This document shows, in pieces, positions 1 through 10,850 of a stretch of DNA of 64,000 nucleotides (the stretch's first letter is position 1; each line of letters starts with the position of its first letter). The translations under genes were made by a program, and so were the position numbers. The stretch lies in assembly GCA_951640165.1 (NCBI GenBank), contig OX621249.1, forward strand, positions 5,321,001 through 5,385,000, in the 5' to 3' direction. Below the pieces are notes generated by a model. It did no database searches, was not told the origin of the DNA, and saw only the letters and a program-made list of their open reading frames with translations. This DNA comes from Pseudoips prasinana. Its lineage: Eukaryota; Arthropoda; Insecta; Lepidoptera; Nolidae.

Positions 1-228
1 CTTAATGTTATTGGTAATGTAATATTAAATGATAAACTTACTTTTTGTAGCTATAAAAGGGATCTTTCCCCTCAAAATGTTATCAGTTTATTTATTGTAC
101 CCCAAAATAATAATAATCTCGAGTCTTGAGTAATATTTATAAAAAATATACTATTCATAAAAAATATAATATATATGTAGAACCGTCCGAACACAAATGT
201 GATGTTTGGTTTATAAACTACTATTTGT

Positions 229-251
229 GCCCCGCGGTTTTACCCGCGTTA
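229..251 (-). mobile_element. Helitron 3'-end remnant split by the MITE
   Basis: TGTGCCCCGCGG then TTTTACCCGCGTTA is the reverse complement of the conserved GC hairpin end of the Helitrons here. Its continuation lies at 1047-1080 beyond the MITE. Confidence 0.6.
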
Positions 252-1046
252 GGCTCATTTCATAGTCGCGCCGGCGAGCGGTGCCATCCAAACGCGCGCG
301 CGTACAATTACACTAGATAGTAGTTGCGTTTCATAGTCACGCAGTTCAAACGCGCCGCCGGTGAGACGCGCGCCGTCGTCGGCCAGCGCTGCCGAAGTGC
401 GCGCGGCCCGAGCTCCTCTACTGGCAGCTAGCGTTTCAGAGTGGGTCACACGCGCTGTTGCGTACACTTAAAGAGTAACGATTTTATGTTCTTCGATACG
501 GGGCGTCTGGACGAAAGGCCAAAAATGTTTAAAAAAACTGTAACTAAGTATCATCTGGTAAATCCGAGAACGATGTTACGAAGGCGCCTCTTTTACACTT
601 TACACCTATACGTATAACATTGTTTAAGTTTGTTATGATTAGAACCACGTAGCATAAATAGTCATTATGTTTATACTTTTTTTTTATCTTCATATTAATT
701 TTAATTTTTTACTATGTATGTACCTATGCCAACGAACATATATTATTGTAATTTTGTTTATACCTAAGGTCTCATGTGAGTGACGTATGTCTTAATGAGA
801 ATAAATGTCTTTAAACTTTAGTAACCTTGTGGCATTGAACGGAACAATTTTCAATCTTCTACGACGATGTCTCTGTTGCACTCTTTCCATAAATAATAAA
901 TAGCTAAACTAGATTATACACAACTGTACATTGCAAAGGAACGCGCGATACTAAAACTTGTTTCACAGTGGTCCGCGCGTCAAGCGCGGGCTGTTGAGCC
1001 GCGCTGGCCTACGGCGCGTGCCGCGCGCGTGACTCTGAAATCAGCC
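252..1046. mobile_element. GC-rich Harbinger-like MITE, enlarged copy, inside a Helitron remnant
   Basis: Ends GGCTCATTTCA.. and ..TGAAATCAGCC are inverted. The outer parts (252-474 and about 980-1046) match the copy at 24768-25038 and are full of CpG (GCGCGCG, CGCCGCC). About 500 bp of AT-rich sequence at 475-975 is present only here. The flanks read TTA and TAA and rejoin a Helitron 3' end (CCGCGGTTTTACCCGCG at 233, ACTTTATAAATTAT at 1050). Confidence 0.7.
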
Positions 1047-1080
1047 TAATACTTTATAAATTATATCCTATGTGTCAAAC

Positions 1081-1187
1081 CAGATCCATTCATCCACACA
1101 AATATTTGTCCTGGGTGGGAATCGAACCCACGACCTACGACGTAAAAAGTAAGCATTTGTCAACAATGTCAGCAGGTCCAATGACAA
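1081..1187 (-). mobile_element. S3 SINE head fragment
   Basis: Contains the S3 tRNA-like head in reverse (CCTGGGTGGGAATCGAACCC, a box-B complement), with degenerate sequence after it. The S3 tail is absent. Confidence 0.6.
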
Positions 1188-1382
1188 TTAAAATACGAGT
1201 AAGTTCTCGCATCCATAAACCTTGGTATTTCAACGACGACATAGTATATAATTTATATTTTTTTTATCTCATCCCAAATAATGCAGAGCCTGAACTACAG
1301 CAATCAGACATCTGGTAAACATCCTTTCCATCATATACTTGTAAATACAAATATATGATAGATAAATTACACTTTGATACAG

Positions 1383-1484
1383 AGCTAGTGATCGTGCTCG
1401 TCAAAGATTTGTCCTGAGTGAGGATTGAACCCACGTCCTCTGTCTAATGCTGTCAGAGACACAAACCACTAGACTAACAGGCCA
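1383..1484 (-). mobile_element. S4 SINE head fragment
   Basis: Reverse complement of the S4 head: GTCCTGAGTGAGGATTGAAC carries box B, and CAAACCACTAGAC carries box A. No tail. Confidence 0.65.
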
Positions 1485-1540
1485 GTCAAAAATCAAAATA
1501 ATTAGCTTATTACTATATAATATTTCCAATGCTGTAAAGA

Positions 1541-1600
1541 ACGTGCGGGCGGGCTTCCAGCGACCTCACGAGATCATCGGTCCATCTTTAAGAATTCTAT
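1541..1600 (-). mobile_element. RTE LINE fragment
   Basis: TTCCAGCGACCTCACGAGAT then CATCGGTCCATCTT matches, in reverse, the DDLVxxAGNRW part of the RTE C-terminus seen at 26080-26290. Confidence 0.5.
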
Positions 1601-1638
1601 GATTTACGAATGAGAATATGAAAATAAAATCTTTTTTC

Positions 1639-1906
1639 GTTTTTTTTTTTTTAATACGCCCGCACCAGGGAATCTAATCCCTGTGTCGCGGAGTACTTTA
1701 CAAACATTGTAATAGACTGACACAAATTACATCCAGACTCAGAACAACTATTTATGGGTCACACAAATAGATGTCCAGCACGTGTGGCGCAGTGGCTAAG
1801 ACAGTCGCCTTGCCGCTTCGTGTCGCGGGTTCGAGTCCCGCGCTGGACAACTATTTGTGTGACCCATAAATAGTTGTTCTGAGTCTGGATGTAATTTGTG
1901 TCCGTC
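1639..1906. mobile_element. S1 SINE in fold-back arrangement
   Basis: The 3' half of S1 (minus, poly-T at 1639) runs to 1770; the 5' half with its tRNA head (plus) occupies 1777-1906. The two overlap in sequence, giving perfect 52-bp inverted arms at 1719-1770 and 1851-1902 around an 80-base loop. The loop holds box A (TGGCGCAGTGGCTAAG) and box B (GGTTCGAGTCCCGC). Confidence 0.85.
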
Positions 1907-2085
1907 CATTATCGTCATCACTTTGTTTGTTTATTTTGCATGTTTTGCACAATTTAAAGGGAAACGAAGTTATACCTAATTAATTGACATATTCAATATA
2001 TTATGCTAGTTTTAATCTTTATAGAAATGAGAATAACATCCTATTTGTATGGCGTACTAGGTACACATATTATTATTACAGTTTT

Positions 2086-2302
2086 CATCATGTTAGCCAA
2101 AGTACAACTGCTGGACAAAAGCCTCCGCAAATAATGGGGGATATGCCATAATCGCCCCGCTTAGCAGTCGGGTCGGCGATCATAATTCACAGAAAAACGC
2201 TGCTGCCCGTATTCTGGTAGGTATTCCCTCGGTCGATTTCTACGCCCCCTACGGGATGAGATGGGGTGATGATATTCCATGGCGTCACCACACAGCAATT
2301 TT
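2086..2302 (-). mobile_element. F1 repeat (RTE-partner SINE-like)
   Basis: Read on the minus strand: a CCATCTCATCCCGT block, GGGCAGCAGCG, GGCGATTATGGCATATCC, then the RTE-like end CAGCAGT..CTTTGGCTAACATGATG. No ORF. The 3' end is shared with the RTE LINE fragments in this window. Confidence 0.75.
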
Positions 2303-2554
2303 ATTATAGTTTTTGGACACCAAATAAAAGAAAAATTTCCTAAATATATGATATTCGGTAATCCTCAAATCTAAGCGTGTTAATTGGAGTATTATGTTAC
2401 CCTAAATATATGGACTGATCCAACTTAATACAAACATTTATTTCGTAAGTCGGAAACATAATTAGCACAATCATTATATTATAGTTCGCTGCGGCGCCAA
2501 TAGTATTGATTTATGATAATTGCCAAGGGAATCAAGTTGTGTGATATATCTTAT

Positions 2555-2920
2555 TGCTATAAGCATCGCGGTAACGTCTTCACCCGCAGAAAACGTGGTC
2601 CTGGGTTCAAATCCCGGGTTAGGCCAAAAGTGCAGTGCAGTAAAGTTTTCAGCATCAGCCCGTGGTCTGGGAGTTGGCGGTATTATACCCCCGTGCCTCG
2701 TAGAGCACGTAAAGCTGTCGGCGCTCTACCTGATCTCTTTGTGTTCGTGTCGGTAGGCGTCCCATCGGATCATGAGAGTGATAGAATAGAAAGTGCTCCA
2801 GTGTTTGCACACACACTCGTGCCCTATAATACCTACTATAGTACCGCGCAGATGGCTAATCTCTATTGAGACTGGCCGCCGTGGCCGAAGGCTAGGTGGA
2901 CATTATTTATTTATTTATAT
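2555..2920 (+). mobile_element. S5 SINE
   Basis: Degenerate tRNA head with box B GGGTTCAAATCCCGGG, then the S5 body (GGGAGTTGGCGGTATTATAC, TAGGCGTCCCATCGGATCAT, GACTGGCCGCCGTGGCCGA) and a TTTA-repeat tail. Matches 5376-5740 and 53260-53640 over nearly the whole length. Confidence 0.8.
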
Positions 2921-3129
2921 AAATAGATATAGCGGTCCATAAGTGTTAACAAATCCTATTAAAAGAGCAATATTTGTGTGACTATGCGACATTATATAAT
3001 TTATAGGTTCCTCCAAATTGGTTGTAAAAACTATGTAGTTATTATATCACGACGATCACGTAGAGACAATATAGAGTCTTGTTCGCGTCAGAAACATTGC
3101 ATTCAACGATTTCACTAACAAACGTGTGG

Positions 3130-3196
3130 GGGGTGGGGGGCTCACTCCAGCAGAGGACATCTTTTGGCTAATTTGATGATAATAATGATGATCGTG
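3130..3196 (+). mobile_element. RTE-type 3' end fragment
   Basis: CTCCAGCAGAGGACATCTTT then TGGCTAATTTGATGATAATA is the shared RTE/F1/F2 terminus with its GATGAT-like tail; about 65 bp remains. Confidence 0.55.
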
Positions 3197-3374
3197 AATT
3201 ATGATAATTAATTTAAAAGTTAGCTGTTAAAAAATACTGTTTGTGCTGTGGGTAATAATGTTAACAAGGATTAAATAAAGTTATTGAATACATTTCATAG
3301 ACTTTAGAAGAGTTGTATATTAGATTACATTCAAAAGTCGATATTAATAAAACCAATTAATCACTTAGTGGGAA

Positions 3375-3472
3375 ACCACGTCCGCGACTGCGACTCTTCT
3401 GGTGTTGCATCCATGGGCGCTTACCATCAGGTGACCACTTGCTCGTTTGTCGCCCTCTAGTATAAAAAAACC
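3375..3472 (+). mobile_element. LINE 3' end with A-rich tail
   Basis: TGGTGTTGCATCCATGGGCG, then TTACCATCAGGTGACC, then CTCGTTTGTCGCCCTCTAGT and TATAAAAAAA. The same end occurs at 59322-59442. It is a common lepidopteran retroelement terminus; its parent family is not identified here. Confidence 0.55.
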
Positions 3473-3688
3473 AAGCGTTTCGCTTCCCCCTTTCCCATTC
3501 ATGCAGCCACATCTACATGGATTTATTCAAGGCCATAGTACCGACATACGAATAGACGTAAATGATTTATTTTTGATTAATAATGTTTGTTAATATACTG
3601 TGGTTACAATGCAGTTCAAGCAATTTAGATGATGAAAAACTTAACTAAATGTAGGTATATAGATCTTAAAATATAACAGTTTTATTTA

Positions 3689-3816
3689 ACCGTGTCGTCT
3701 AGTGGTTAGTGACCTAACTACTAAGCCAGAGGTCATGGGTTCGATCCCCACTCAGGACAATTTTTTTTTTTGATGAGCTCGGTTATTTATTCTGTGTCTG
3801 GGTTTAATTTATCTAT
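3689..3816 (+). mobile_element. S4 SINE, tail-less
   Basis: tRNA-like head with TCTAGTGGTTAGTGACC (box A region) and GGGTTCGATCCCCACTCAGG (box B), then the core TGATGAGC..TGTGTCTGGGTTTAATTTAT. The S4 tail is missing. Confidence 0.75.
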
Positions 3817-3984
3817 TACTAACAGTGCCCGCGGACTTCGTTCCGCATTATAAATATTTATTTTTTATTTCGCAAAGATACAAAAATGATAAAATATTAT
3901 ATACTTACATAATCATGCGAAATAGTCAAATGCTTAGTTATTGTTGGGATTTTTATGTACTACCAACATTACAAATACAGATTA

Positions 3985-4048
3985 TACATATCTTTGGGGG
4001 GCTTTTATCTAGCAATGGACCTTTTTCGGCTAATATGGTAATGATGAA
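3985..4048 (+). mobile_element. RTE-type 3' end fragment
   Basis: TTTGGGGGGCTTTTATCTAG then CAATGGAC.. TTTTTCGGCTAATATGG.. AATGATGA is a diverged RTE terminus. Confidence 0.5.
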
Positions 4049-4189
4049 TGGAAAATCTGAATATAACAATACGTAAAACGCACAATGTAACATTTAGCGA
4101 TTCTAGATGCCTAAAGGTAAATATAAATATTGTTACTTATACAAAATTTTGGCGTTGCCTTTTTGAAAAAAAATCTATATTAATTACAC

Positions 4190-4350
4190 TCGGCCATCTG
4201 TTCCCAAACTAAGCAGAACTTGTACTATGGAAACCAAATAACCGACTCAGGGCAAACAGACATGTTCATGCACACAAATCCTAGGTGGGAATCAAACCCA
4301 GGACCCGTGGCGTGAAAGGCAAGCATTTACCAACCACGCCAACCGGCCGT
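4190..4350 (-). mobile_element. S3 SINE, internally deleted
   Basis: Tail (CCCAAACTAAGCAGA..TTGTACTATGG) and head (GGGTGGGAATCAAACCCAGG.., ACCAACCACGCCAACCGGCC) in reverse; the central spacer between core and tail is shortened. Confidence 0.75.
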
Positions 4351-4750
4351 CAAATAGGTTCCATAATAATTCGAGACATTTCTAAAATGAATAGATCGTA
4401 CATATGAGAACTATCCATTACCCTTACGCCCACAAAAACTCACATTTATCGTTCCTAATATAAAAACACCGAAATCTGTTTCACAAAAGCTATTTTTACG
4501 CATATCCTTAAAAGGCTGTAATAACGTTACCCTGTATGATACGAACATTTTATAAATCGTCTTGTTCCGTCCAAAAATGGCCTTACACGCGTCGATACAG
4601 CCAGTAACGGCCACTTATTTTTTATACCCTCCCTTAGGTGCCCAATACCTAAATGCATGACTAACTTCATGGCGAATATAGAGAGTGTAAGTGACAGCGC
4701 ACCAAATGCTGCATTTACTATTAGTCAACTGATTAACACGCTCGACGCCA

Positions 4751-4838
4751 GTGTATCATTTTTGATACACATTGTCCAATCATGTGTGTATCATTTTTGA
4801 TACACACTGTCCAATCATGTGTGTATCATTTTTGATAC
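4751..4838. repeat. 35-bp minisatellite, 2.5 copies, each with a palindrome
   Basis: Units at 4751-4785, 4786-4820 and 4821-4838. Each starts GTGTATCA tttt TGATACAC, an 8-bp perfect inverted repeat with a 4-base loop, then CTGTCCAATCATGT. Units 1 and 2 differ at one base. Confidence 0.9.
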
Positions 4839-4932
4839 TCCCAAAATCACTTTTTAGCCCGACCCGGGACTCAAACCCAGGACCTCATTATCTGCTGTTG
4901 AACACACTACCTCTAGACCAAGGAGGCAGTAA
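4838..4932 (-). mobile_element. S5 SINE head fragment
   Basis: CAAAATCACTTTTTAGCCCG then ACCCGGGACTCAAACCCAGG and ACCTCTAGACCAAGGAGGCA are the S5 tRNA-like head in reverse. The body is cut off next to the minisatellite. Confidence 0.7.
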
Positions 4933-5375
4933 TATAATATAATATTTTTACCTTCGTAGTTGATAACTAAAATATTGTCCTGTATATAAAATTGGATCAT
5001 TTTCCGATGCCACTTTATATTTAGGTTACACTGTTTTAAATGAATTAATTAGATATTAGAACGAGAGAACGTGCGGCTTGCTCGAGGTGCGAAACCAAAG
5101 AGAAAGGATTTAGTATGGCAATACTAAACAGACTTGTTAACCTATTTCCAAAACATACCAAAGTCAAAAATGATCCAATAAAGCTGGATATAATTTGGTA
5201 TAAAATAAAACATTATGCCACAGGAATCGACAAATCTAACGAACCCACATTCTAGAGGTATATTATTATATGGAGAAAAAGAAATGTTTGAGAATTTTTG
5301 CTTCAAACAAGTGTAATTTAAAAAGACGCTTGTACCTGTATACATTCTTATGTATGTTATTGTTATGTATGTTAC

Positions 5376-5740
5376 TGCCTCGTTGGTCTGTCGGTAGCGT
5401 GTTCAACCGCAGATAATGAGGTCCTGGGTTCAAATCCCGGGTCGGGCAAAAAGTGATTTTGGGATTTTTCCGTAAAAAGAAATTTCTCAGTATCAGCCCT
5501 AAGTCTGGAAGTTGGCGGTATTACACCCCCGTGCCTCAGAGAGCACGTAAAGCCGTCGGTCCTGTACCTGAACTCTTTCCGGTCGTGTCGCTAGGCGTCC
5601 CATCGGATCATAAGAGTGATGGAATAGAAAGTACCCCTGTGTTTGCGCACACACTTGTGCACTATAATATGTCCTGCGCAATTGGCTAGTCTCCATTAAG
5701 ACTGGCCGCCGTGGCCGAAACTCGGTCGGGAGGACATCAT
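5376..5740 (+). mobile_element. S5 SINE, full-length
   Basis: Head TGCCTCGTTGGTCTGTCGGT (box A) and GGTCCTGGGTTCAAATCCCG (box B), then the S5 body ending near GTGGCCGAAACTCGGTCGGG. It is the best-preserved S5 copy here. The body translates without stops over 78 codons, but this is incidental: it is not conserved as a frame among copies. Confidence 0.85.
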
Positions 5741-5760
5741 AAGACATGTTATGTATATAA

Positions 5761-6013
5761 TATCTCATAATATCTAGGGACAATGTCACACAGATCATCC
5801 TAACCCCAAACTAAGCAAAGCTTGTACTATGGGTACCAGGCGACGATATACATACTTATATAGATAGATAAATACTCATATACATAGAAAACATCCATGA
5901 CTCAGAAACAAATATTCGTGCTCATCACACAAATATTTGCACTTACCGGGATTCGAACCCAGGACCACCAGCTTCGTAGGCAGGAGCACTACCAACTAGG
6001 CTACGGTGACCGT
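5761..6013 (-). mobile_element. S2 SINE, full-length
   Basis: Reverse complement of head CGGTCACCGTAGCCTAGTTGG with box B GGGTTCGAATCCCGG, core (GATGAGCACGAATATTTGTTT.. in part), and tail CATAGTACAAGCTTTGCTTA ending in TAGATATTA. Confidence 0.85.
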
Positions 6014-6194
6014 GATTCGTAAATTAACACATACATAAAAACAGGGAAAAACAAAGAAAGCTATTACATTTTAGCTATAAAGTATTATATGCATTGCAAA
6101 GTGTAAATCTAATCTCAAATATAGAAAATCAAACACCAACAGTTTAAGCAAGAGAATCCTAAATTTTATCTGCCAGTCAGTGCCAGTGTGTATC

Positions 6195-6268
6195 GTTGTT
6201 AGCTAAACGGCGGAACGCCTACCCCGAATAGTTAGAATGTGTGGGTTCGAAACCCGCCGGACGATTAA
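6195..6268 (+). mobile_element. tRNA-like head of an unassigned SINE
   Basis: GGGTTCGAAACCCGCCGG is a good box B, and TTAGCTAAACGGCGGAACGC upstream could be a decayed box A region. Neither S1-S5 body nor a clean cloverleaf is visible. Confidence 0.35.
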
Positions 6269-6269
6269 A

Positions 6270-9098
6270 TTTAAATGTTCCATTTTTGAGAGAGATAGAC
6301 GTGTACAAAAAAATATAGGTAGGCCATCATTTACATTCTATATTTTTGGGTGGAGAAAAATTAAAGCGGTAAGGTTGGGCGCTAAATTGTAAGTTATTGC
6401 GTAATATTTTAAGTTAAATTATCGTGAAATAAAATATTACGCTGATGATAATTGGATGAAATAAGTAGTATTTTTTATTCCCAGCTTTTAAACGATGGTG
6501 AGAATTTCACTGAGTTAAAGTTTTTGTTGCCGACCAAAAAAACTGGGAAAAATATCGATTCTCTCGCAGGATCTGAAATTAATTTTATATAATAATCATG
6601 CGATTGAGGGAATATAAAGTGCAAACATAGCTAAGAGAAAGCTAAGAAGTGTAATCATTCGTGTAAACGCCTTAGTAAACTCGCGCGAGTTTAGATTAAG
6701 ATTAACTTTCTTTTTGCCTATTATTTTGCGGACATTGGTGTGGGTTACACGTTTACTACGTTACTTGTTTACACTTATTATATTATACTGTAATGTGTAA
6801 CTGTTTAATGTCCCAATGAAATAAAATAAAATAAAAAAAATATAAAAATAAACAGCTTTAATATGACAACACCTGCATTTTAAACACGTTTGAATCCTAC
6901 AATGATTCACATACTCATTACATATTGACATACTTCTGTCCTTGTCTTCACCTATCTCTTTCATTTCTATCAGGAAATTCGCACTATCTCTTTCTTTTTA
7001 TTCCAGAAACTTCTAATGTCAATTTTGCAATAAAAAATTTGGATGTCTTTTTCTTTTGTTCTGGTATTAACAATAATATTCTACATAATTTCAACAACCA
7101 CCACAAATCCTTACAACTTGTGACATTTCGAGAATATTCGTGTCAATCAAATCACTAGAACAAAAGAAAAAGGAAAGCTCATTGATGGGTTCAAACCCCG
7201 AACGTGACAATATTTTTAAGCCGTTTTGTTATATTTAAGCATTGAAACTTTGAAAGTTTACGAGGTCTTGCAAAAATCAGTGGAAACTAGCAACATCATA
7301 ACATAAAACTTAATTATGTAAAATTTTACGTGAATGATAACTGCATTCAGAATATACATAAATAAAACCCGCTTTACAAAACTGTTCAATGTATAATTCA
7401 CTGCTTTTTGCAACGAAGATGATATATTTATAACGCAGCAGAGTTGGGACACATCCAAAAACTCAAGTTTAGCGCAGCCCCGGAAAGGCTCTTAAACATT
7501 TTATTTCTACTCATATTTTGGTATATTATGAATGTAGTGTAAATTTTCTCATAAATAAAATATAGATGTCCTCGAAATGCTTTGCATACTCTCAGAAATG
7601 TTGGTAGTATTTTTGGACAGAAATGTATTTTTGATGCGCATTTTATATTTTCGTATACGAACATATAGCAGAAACTTAAAAAAATATTAGTTCTTCTGAA
7701 CGGTGTTTAGCGGTAGCGGCCCTGCTGAAACACAGAAGTAGTGTACAAGATATGAGAGAACACATGCTCGGGTCGACTTCACTCGTAATATATCACTAAT
7801 GTATTGAAACATTACGAGTAAACGAGATTAAGTTTTTACTGTGCAACGTGAAAAATCAAAATCTTATAATATATTTAGCAATTAAAAGGATTTATTAATA
7901 AAAAAGAGGTTTATTGGCAAAGTCCCACGTCACACCTCAGCGATCTTGAAAATTCCTCACAATACAATATGTATATTCTTTCTATAATTAAAATATGTTT
8001 CATAAAACTGATAGAAAATTAAATAAAGATCTACTATATTCAAATGTCTAGTTTTCCCCGACGTTAGCAACATTTGGACACCAAATACCCAATACAAAAT
8101 ATAACTACTGCGAAATTCACTTTAACTAAAATAAAATAGAGCGTAGTATTTAACGAGCGTGCATTGCAATGCATGGAAGACCGACTAGCTAACAAACGGT
8201 GCATTTATTGTCGTATGCAAATCAAATTGCTACTCTATGAACCGAATGTATGTGTGGTTAGTGGTAGAGGATTAAATTATTGTGTGATATTGCTGACGAT
8301 AATCTCCATGTAATGCTGCGCTTCCATACGCTATATGTGCAGCCATTTAAGGCCGTAATTTAACTCTTAGGCAATTTTCATGCCAGGATGATTTAAATCT
8401 TTGACTACTCCCAGTGTTCTCCACTTTGTACACCCGCTGACTGACATCAGGAAAGTTATGTGGAATAAAATAGTAAAGATTAGAAAAATGAGTTCCTCTA
8501 ATTTTATTACTACAAATAACGAGTGTTTACGTGACTTCTTTTCCCAATCATTGTAAATAAATTGGTAACTCAATACAATCTAATATTTTCTTTCTAAGAT
8601 TCGTTGTCAGCACTACCGATTGACTAAGCTTTGGACATAAAAAATACCACTCAACTCAATGACTAACCTTGGCTAGAGTAGGCGGCATTGAACAGAAAAA
8701 AAATAATGCAATGCCACTTTGGATCCCAGCTCATGTCACGTTTGCTTATTGCCAAACAGAATATTTGATGATGACTTCTATGATAGGCATAATAGTGGTC
8801 TATTTCCCGTCACCGCACCGTACAAAAGAAGGCATCTATTTTCATTTAAATAACTGACTGGTTTAATTTCCGACACAGTTAATGATTGAAAGCAAAGTTT
8901 TAATTAATATTACAATACATACCGAAACCCTACTGAGCATTTTCATGTTCTAAACCCATGCCAGGCCTAGAGAGTTATTTAAATTTCTGTGGCAAGAAAA
9001 ATCACACAGCATTAGCCTGAAATCAGAAAAATAAGGCTATAACAAGCCTGTAACTCCAAGAGCCCGTGAACTTGTCTCTCATCGTTTGTCTTGGAAAA
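6270..9098. other. 2.8 kb without recognisable genes or repeats
   Basis: AT-rich. Short ORFs on both strands have no recognisable motifs. One isolated box-B-like string (GATGGGTTCAAACCCCGAAC) lies near 7185. Nothing else stands out. Confidence 0.6.
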
Positions 9099-9346
9099 CA
9101 GGCCCGTTGTCATGGTTGGTAGGTACTCTCCTTTCACGCCGCAAGTCATGGCTTTGATTCCCACCCAGGATAGATATTTGTGTGCATGAACATGTCTGTT
9201 TGTCCTGAGTTTGGGTGTAATTATCTATATAAGTATGTATTTGCAAAAGAAAAGTAGTATATCAGTTAACTGGTTTCCATAGTACAAGCTCTGCTTAGTT
9301 GGGATCAGGTGGCCGCGTGTGAATAATGTCCCATGATATTTTTGTA
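9099..9346 (+). mobile_element. S3 SINE, full-length
   Basis: Head with TCCTTTCACGCCGCAAGTCA and box B GGCTTTGATTCCCACCCAGG; core TGTCTGTTTGTCCTGAGTTT; tail CATAGTACAAGCTCTGCTTA. Ends GATATTT. Confidence 0.8.
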
Positions 9347-9649
9347 TTTTGTAAAAATTGCTAGTTGTGCAGTTTGTGGAAACTTAATCTAAATTAGTGT
9401 CGTTATTTAACTGTCTAAAGGGGCAAAAAGAAAAAATAATGATTGAAAAAATAATAAGTGAGTCACTTGATAGGAATCCTAAAATATACTAGTGCTGCTT
9501 TTGCAGCTGGCTTCTTTAGTTGCAATGCTCTAGTTTTGTGCTGTTCTAACAATGATATATCATTATGTCACAAGTTTTGGTCTAGCGGAAAATAGAATTA
9601 CGTTTCACTAACTCTTCCTTGTTTTTGTTTTCTTGTTTCAATTCGTAAT

Positions 9650-9745
9650 CGAATCAAATACCGTTCAAGTGATTCCCCGGCACGTGTCTGGGCCATACTG
9701 CTCAATGTCTTTTCATTGTGTGTATATTTGACTCACTACTTCTAC
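9650..9745 (+). repeat. Fragment related to the insert at 54380-54607
   Basis: GATTCCCCGGCACGTGTCTG then GGCCATACTGCTCAATGTCT and TTCATTGTGTG parallels AATCCCCGGGACATGCCTGA, CCGCTCAGTGTCATTTCATT inside the 54.4-kb insertion. Confidence 0.45.
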
Positions 9746-10514
9746 TTACATATATTTAAATTGTTGAAAAATTTGTTTTCGTTCTTCAACATATTACACC
9801 TAACTTCGCACAAAGACTGGACTCTATACATATACATTATCAAATATATTACAGTCTTTATTTCATTTGACACATACACACAGAAAAACTAAAGAAACAA
9901 ATTAACATTTTACATTTCCTACAAAATCACCGCAACACCAACTTGAAGTTTATAATAACGTAACATATGCTACGACCAACGACGTTTCGTAGCTACGCTG
10001 TAGCATAACTTTATTCAGTTCGTTTATACAAGTTTTCTTTGCAAACACTTGCCTATGCAAGTTCTAGAAAGTATAACATCTGACAAAATTAGTTGCCCAT
10101 ACTTTATGAGTTTATTATTCCAGCTATTTGGGAGTAAAGTATGGTAATATGTTCATATTCACCCAGTTATCTAAGCACCCTCAAAAGGTGATAATGGTTT
10201 TAAAGAGAGTTCTTAAAACATTGTATTGTTATGAAAATAACGACATAAAAATGTCTTGGTTAAAAATGCTTTCACACAAAAAAGCACTTAATTTGTTGTT
10301 GGTGCAGCTATTCGATCATTTTTAATCGACAATGTCTTATGTCTTATACTCTTAGGTACCAGCGTTAGTATGTCGTCAGTTTTAGGAGCGATGTTAATAG
10401 TATACTAACGCTATATATATATATATAGTATAAATGCGAAGAACTTCTATGTTTACGAAAATATGCCTTAATACCTAAAAGGATAAATAAGCTTAACAGA
10501 CTCATAGTATAACT

Positions 10515-10850
10515 GACCTGTTGGTGTAGTAGTTAGTGACCACTTAACAAACAGCAAAGCCAGAAGTTATGGGTTCGATCATGACTCAGGACAAATCTTT
10601 GCGTGATAAGAATGATTCTTTCTTCTATGTCTGGTTGTAATTTATTAATATTATGTATTTATTTAGAAATATATATAAGTATGAGGAGATCTGGAGATCT
10701 TTGGGGGAGGCCTTTGTCCAGTAGTGGATATCTTTCGGCTGATATGATGATGATATATAAGTATGTTTTATCAGTTGACTGGTTGCAATAGTTCAGACTC
10801 TGCCTAGTTTGGGATCGGATGGCAGTGTGTTAGTTGGTCCAAGATATTTA
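10515..10850 (+). mobile_element. S4 SINE split by an RTE fragment
   Basis: Head (TGTAGTAGTTAGTGACC, box B GGGTTCGATCATGACTCAGG), core TCTATGTCTGGTTGTAATTT, then a 69-bp insertion at 10684-10752, then the S4 tail (TCAGACTCTGCCTAGTTTGG). The target sequence ATATATAAGTATG is present on both sides of the insertion. Confidence 0.85.
10684..10752 (+). mobile_element. 69-bp 5'-truncated RTE insertion with perfect 13-bp TSD
   Basis: Holds only the last bases of the RTE element: GAGATCTTTGGGGGAGGCCT, TTGTCCAGTAGTGG, TTTCGGCTGATATGATGATG. ATATATAAGTATG occurs at 10671-10683 and again at 10753-10765. Extreme 5' truncation plus a TSD shows target-primed insertion. Confidence 0.9.

Noticed and set aside
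255..467. ORFs on both strands in GC-rich sequence (also at 24765-25080)
   Set aside because: Both lie within the CpG-rich MITE, where stop codons are rare by composition; the two copies do not preserve the same frame cleanly and no domain is visible.
1777..1850. Apparent tRNA gene (good box A and box B)
   Set aside because: It is the head of the S1 SINE: the same sequence recurs many times with a shared body and an A-rich tail, and no complete cloverleaf with acceptor stem is evident.
5453..5689. 78-codon ORF resembling 2513-2869
   Set aside because: Both are translations of the S5 SINE body; frame is not conserved in the 53260 copy.
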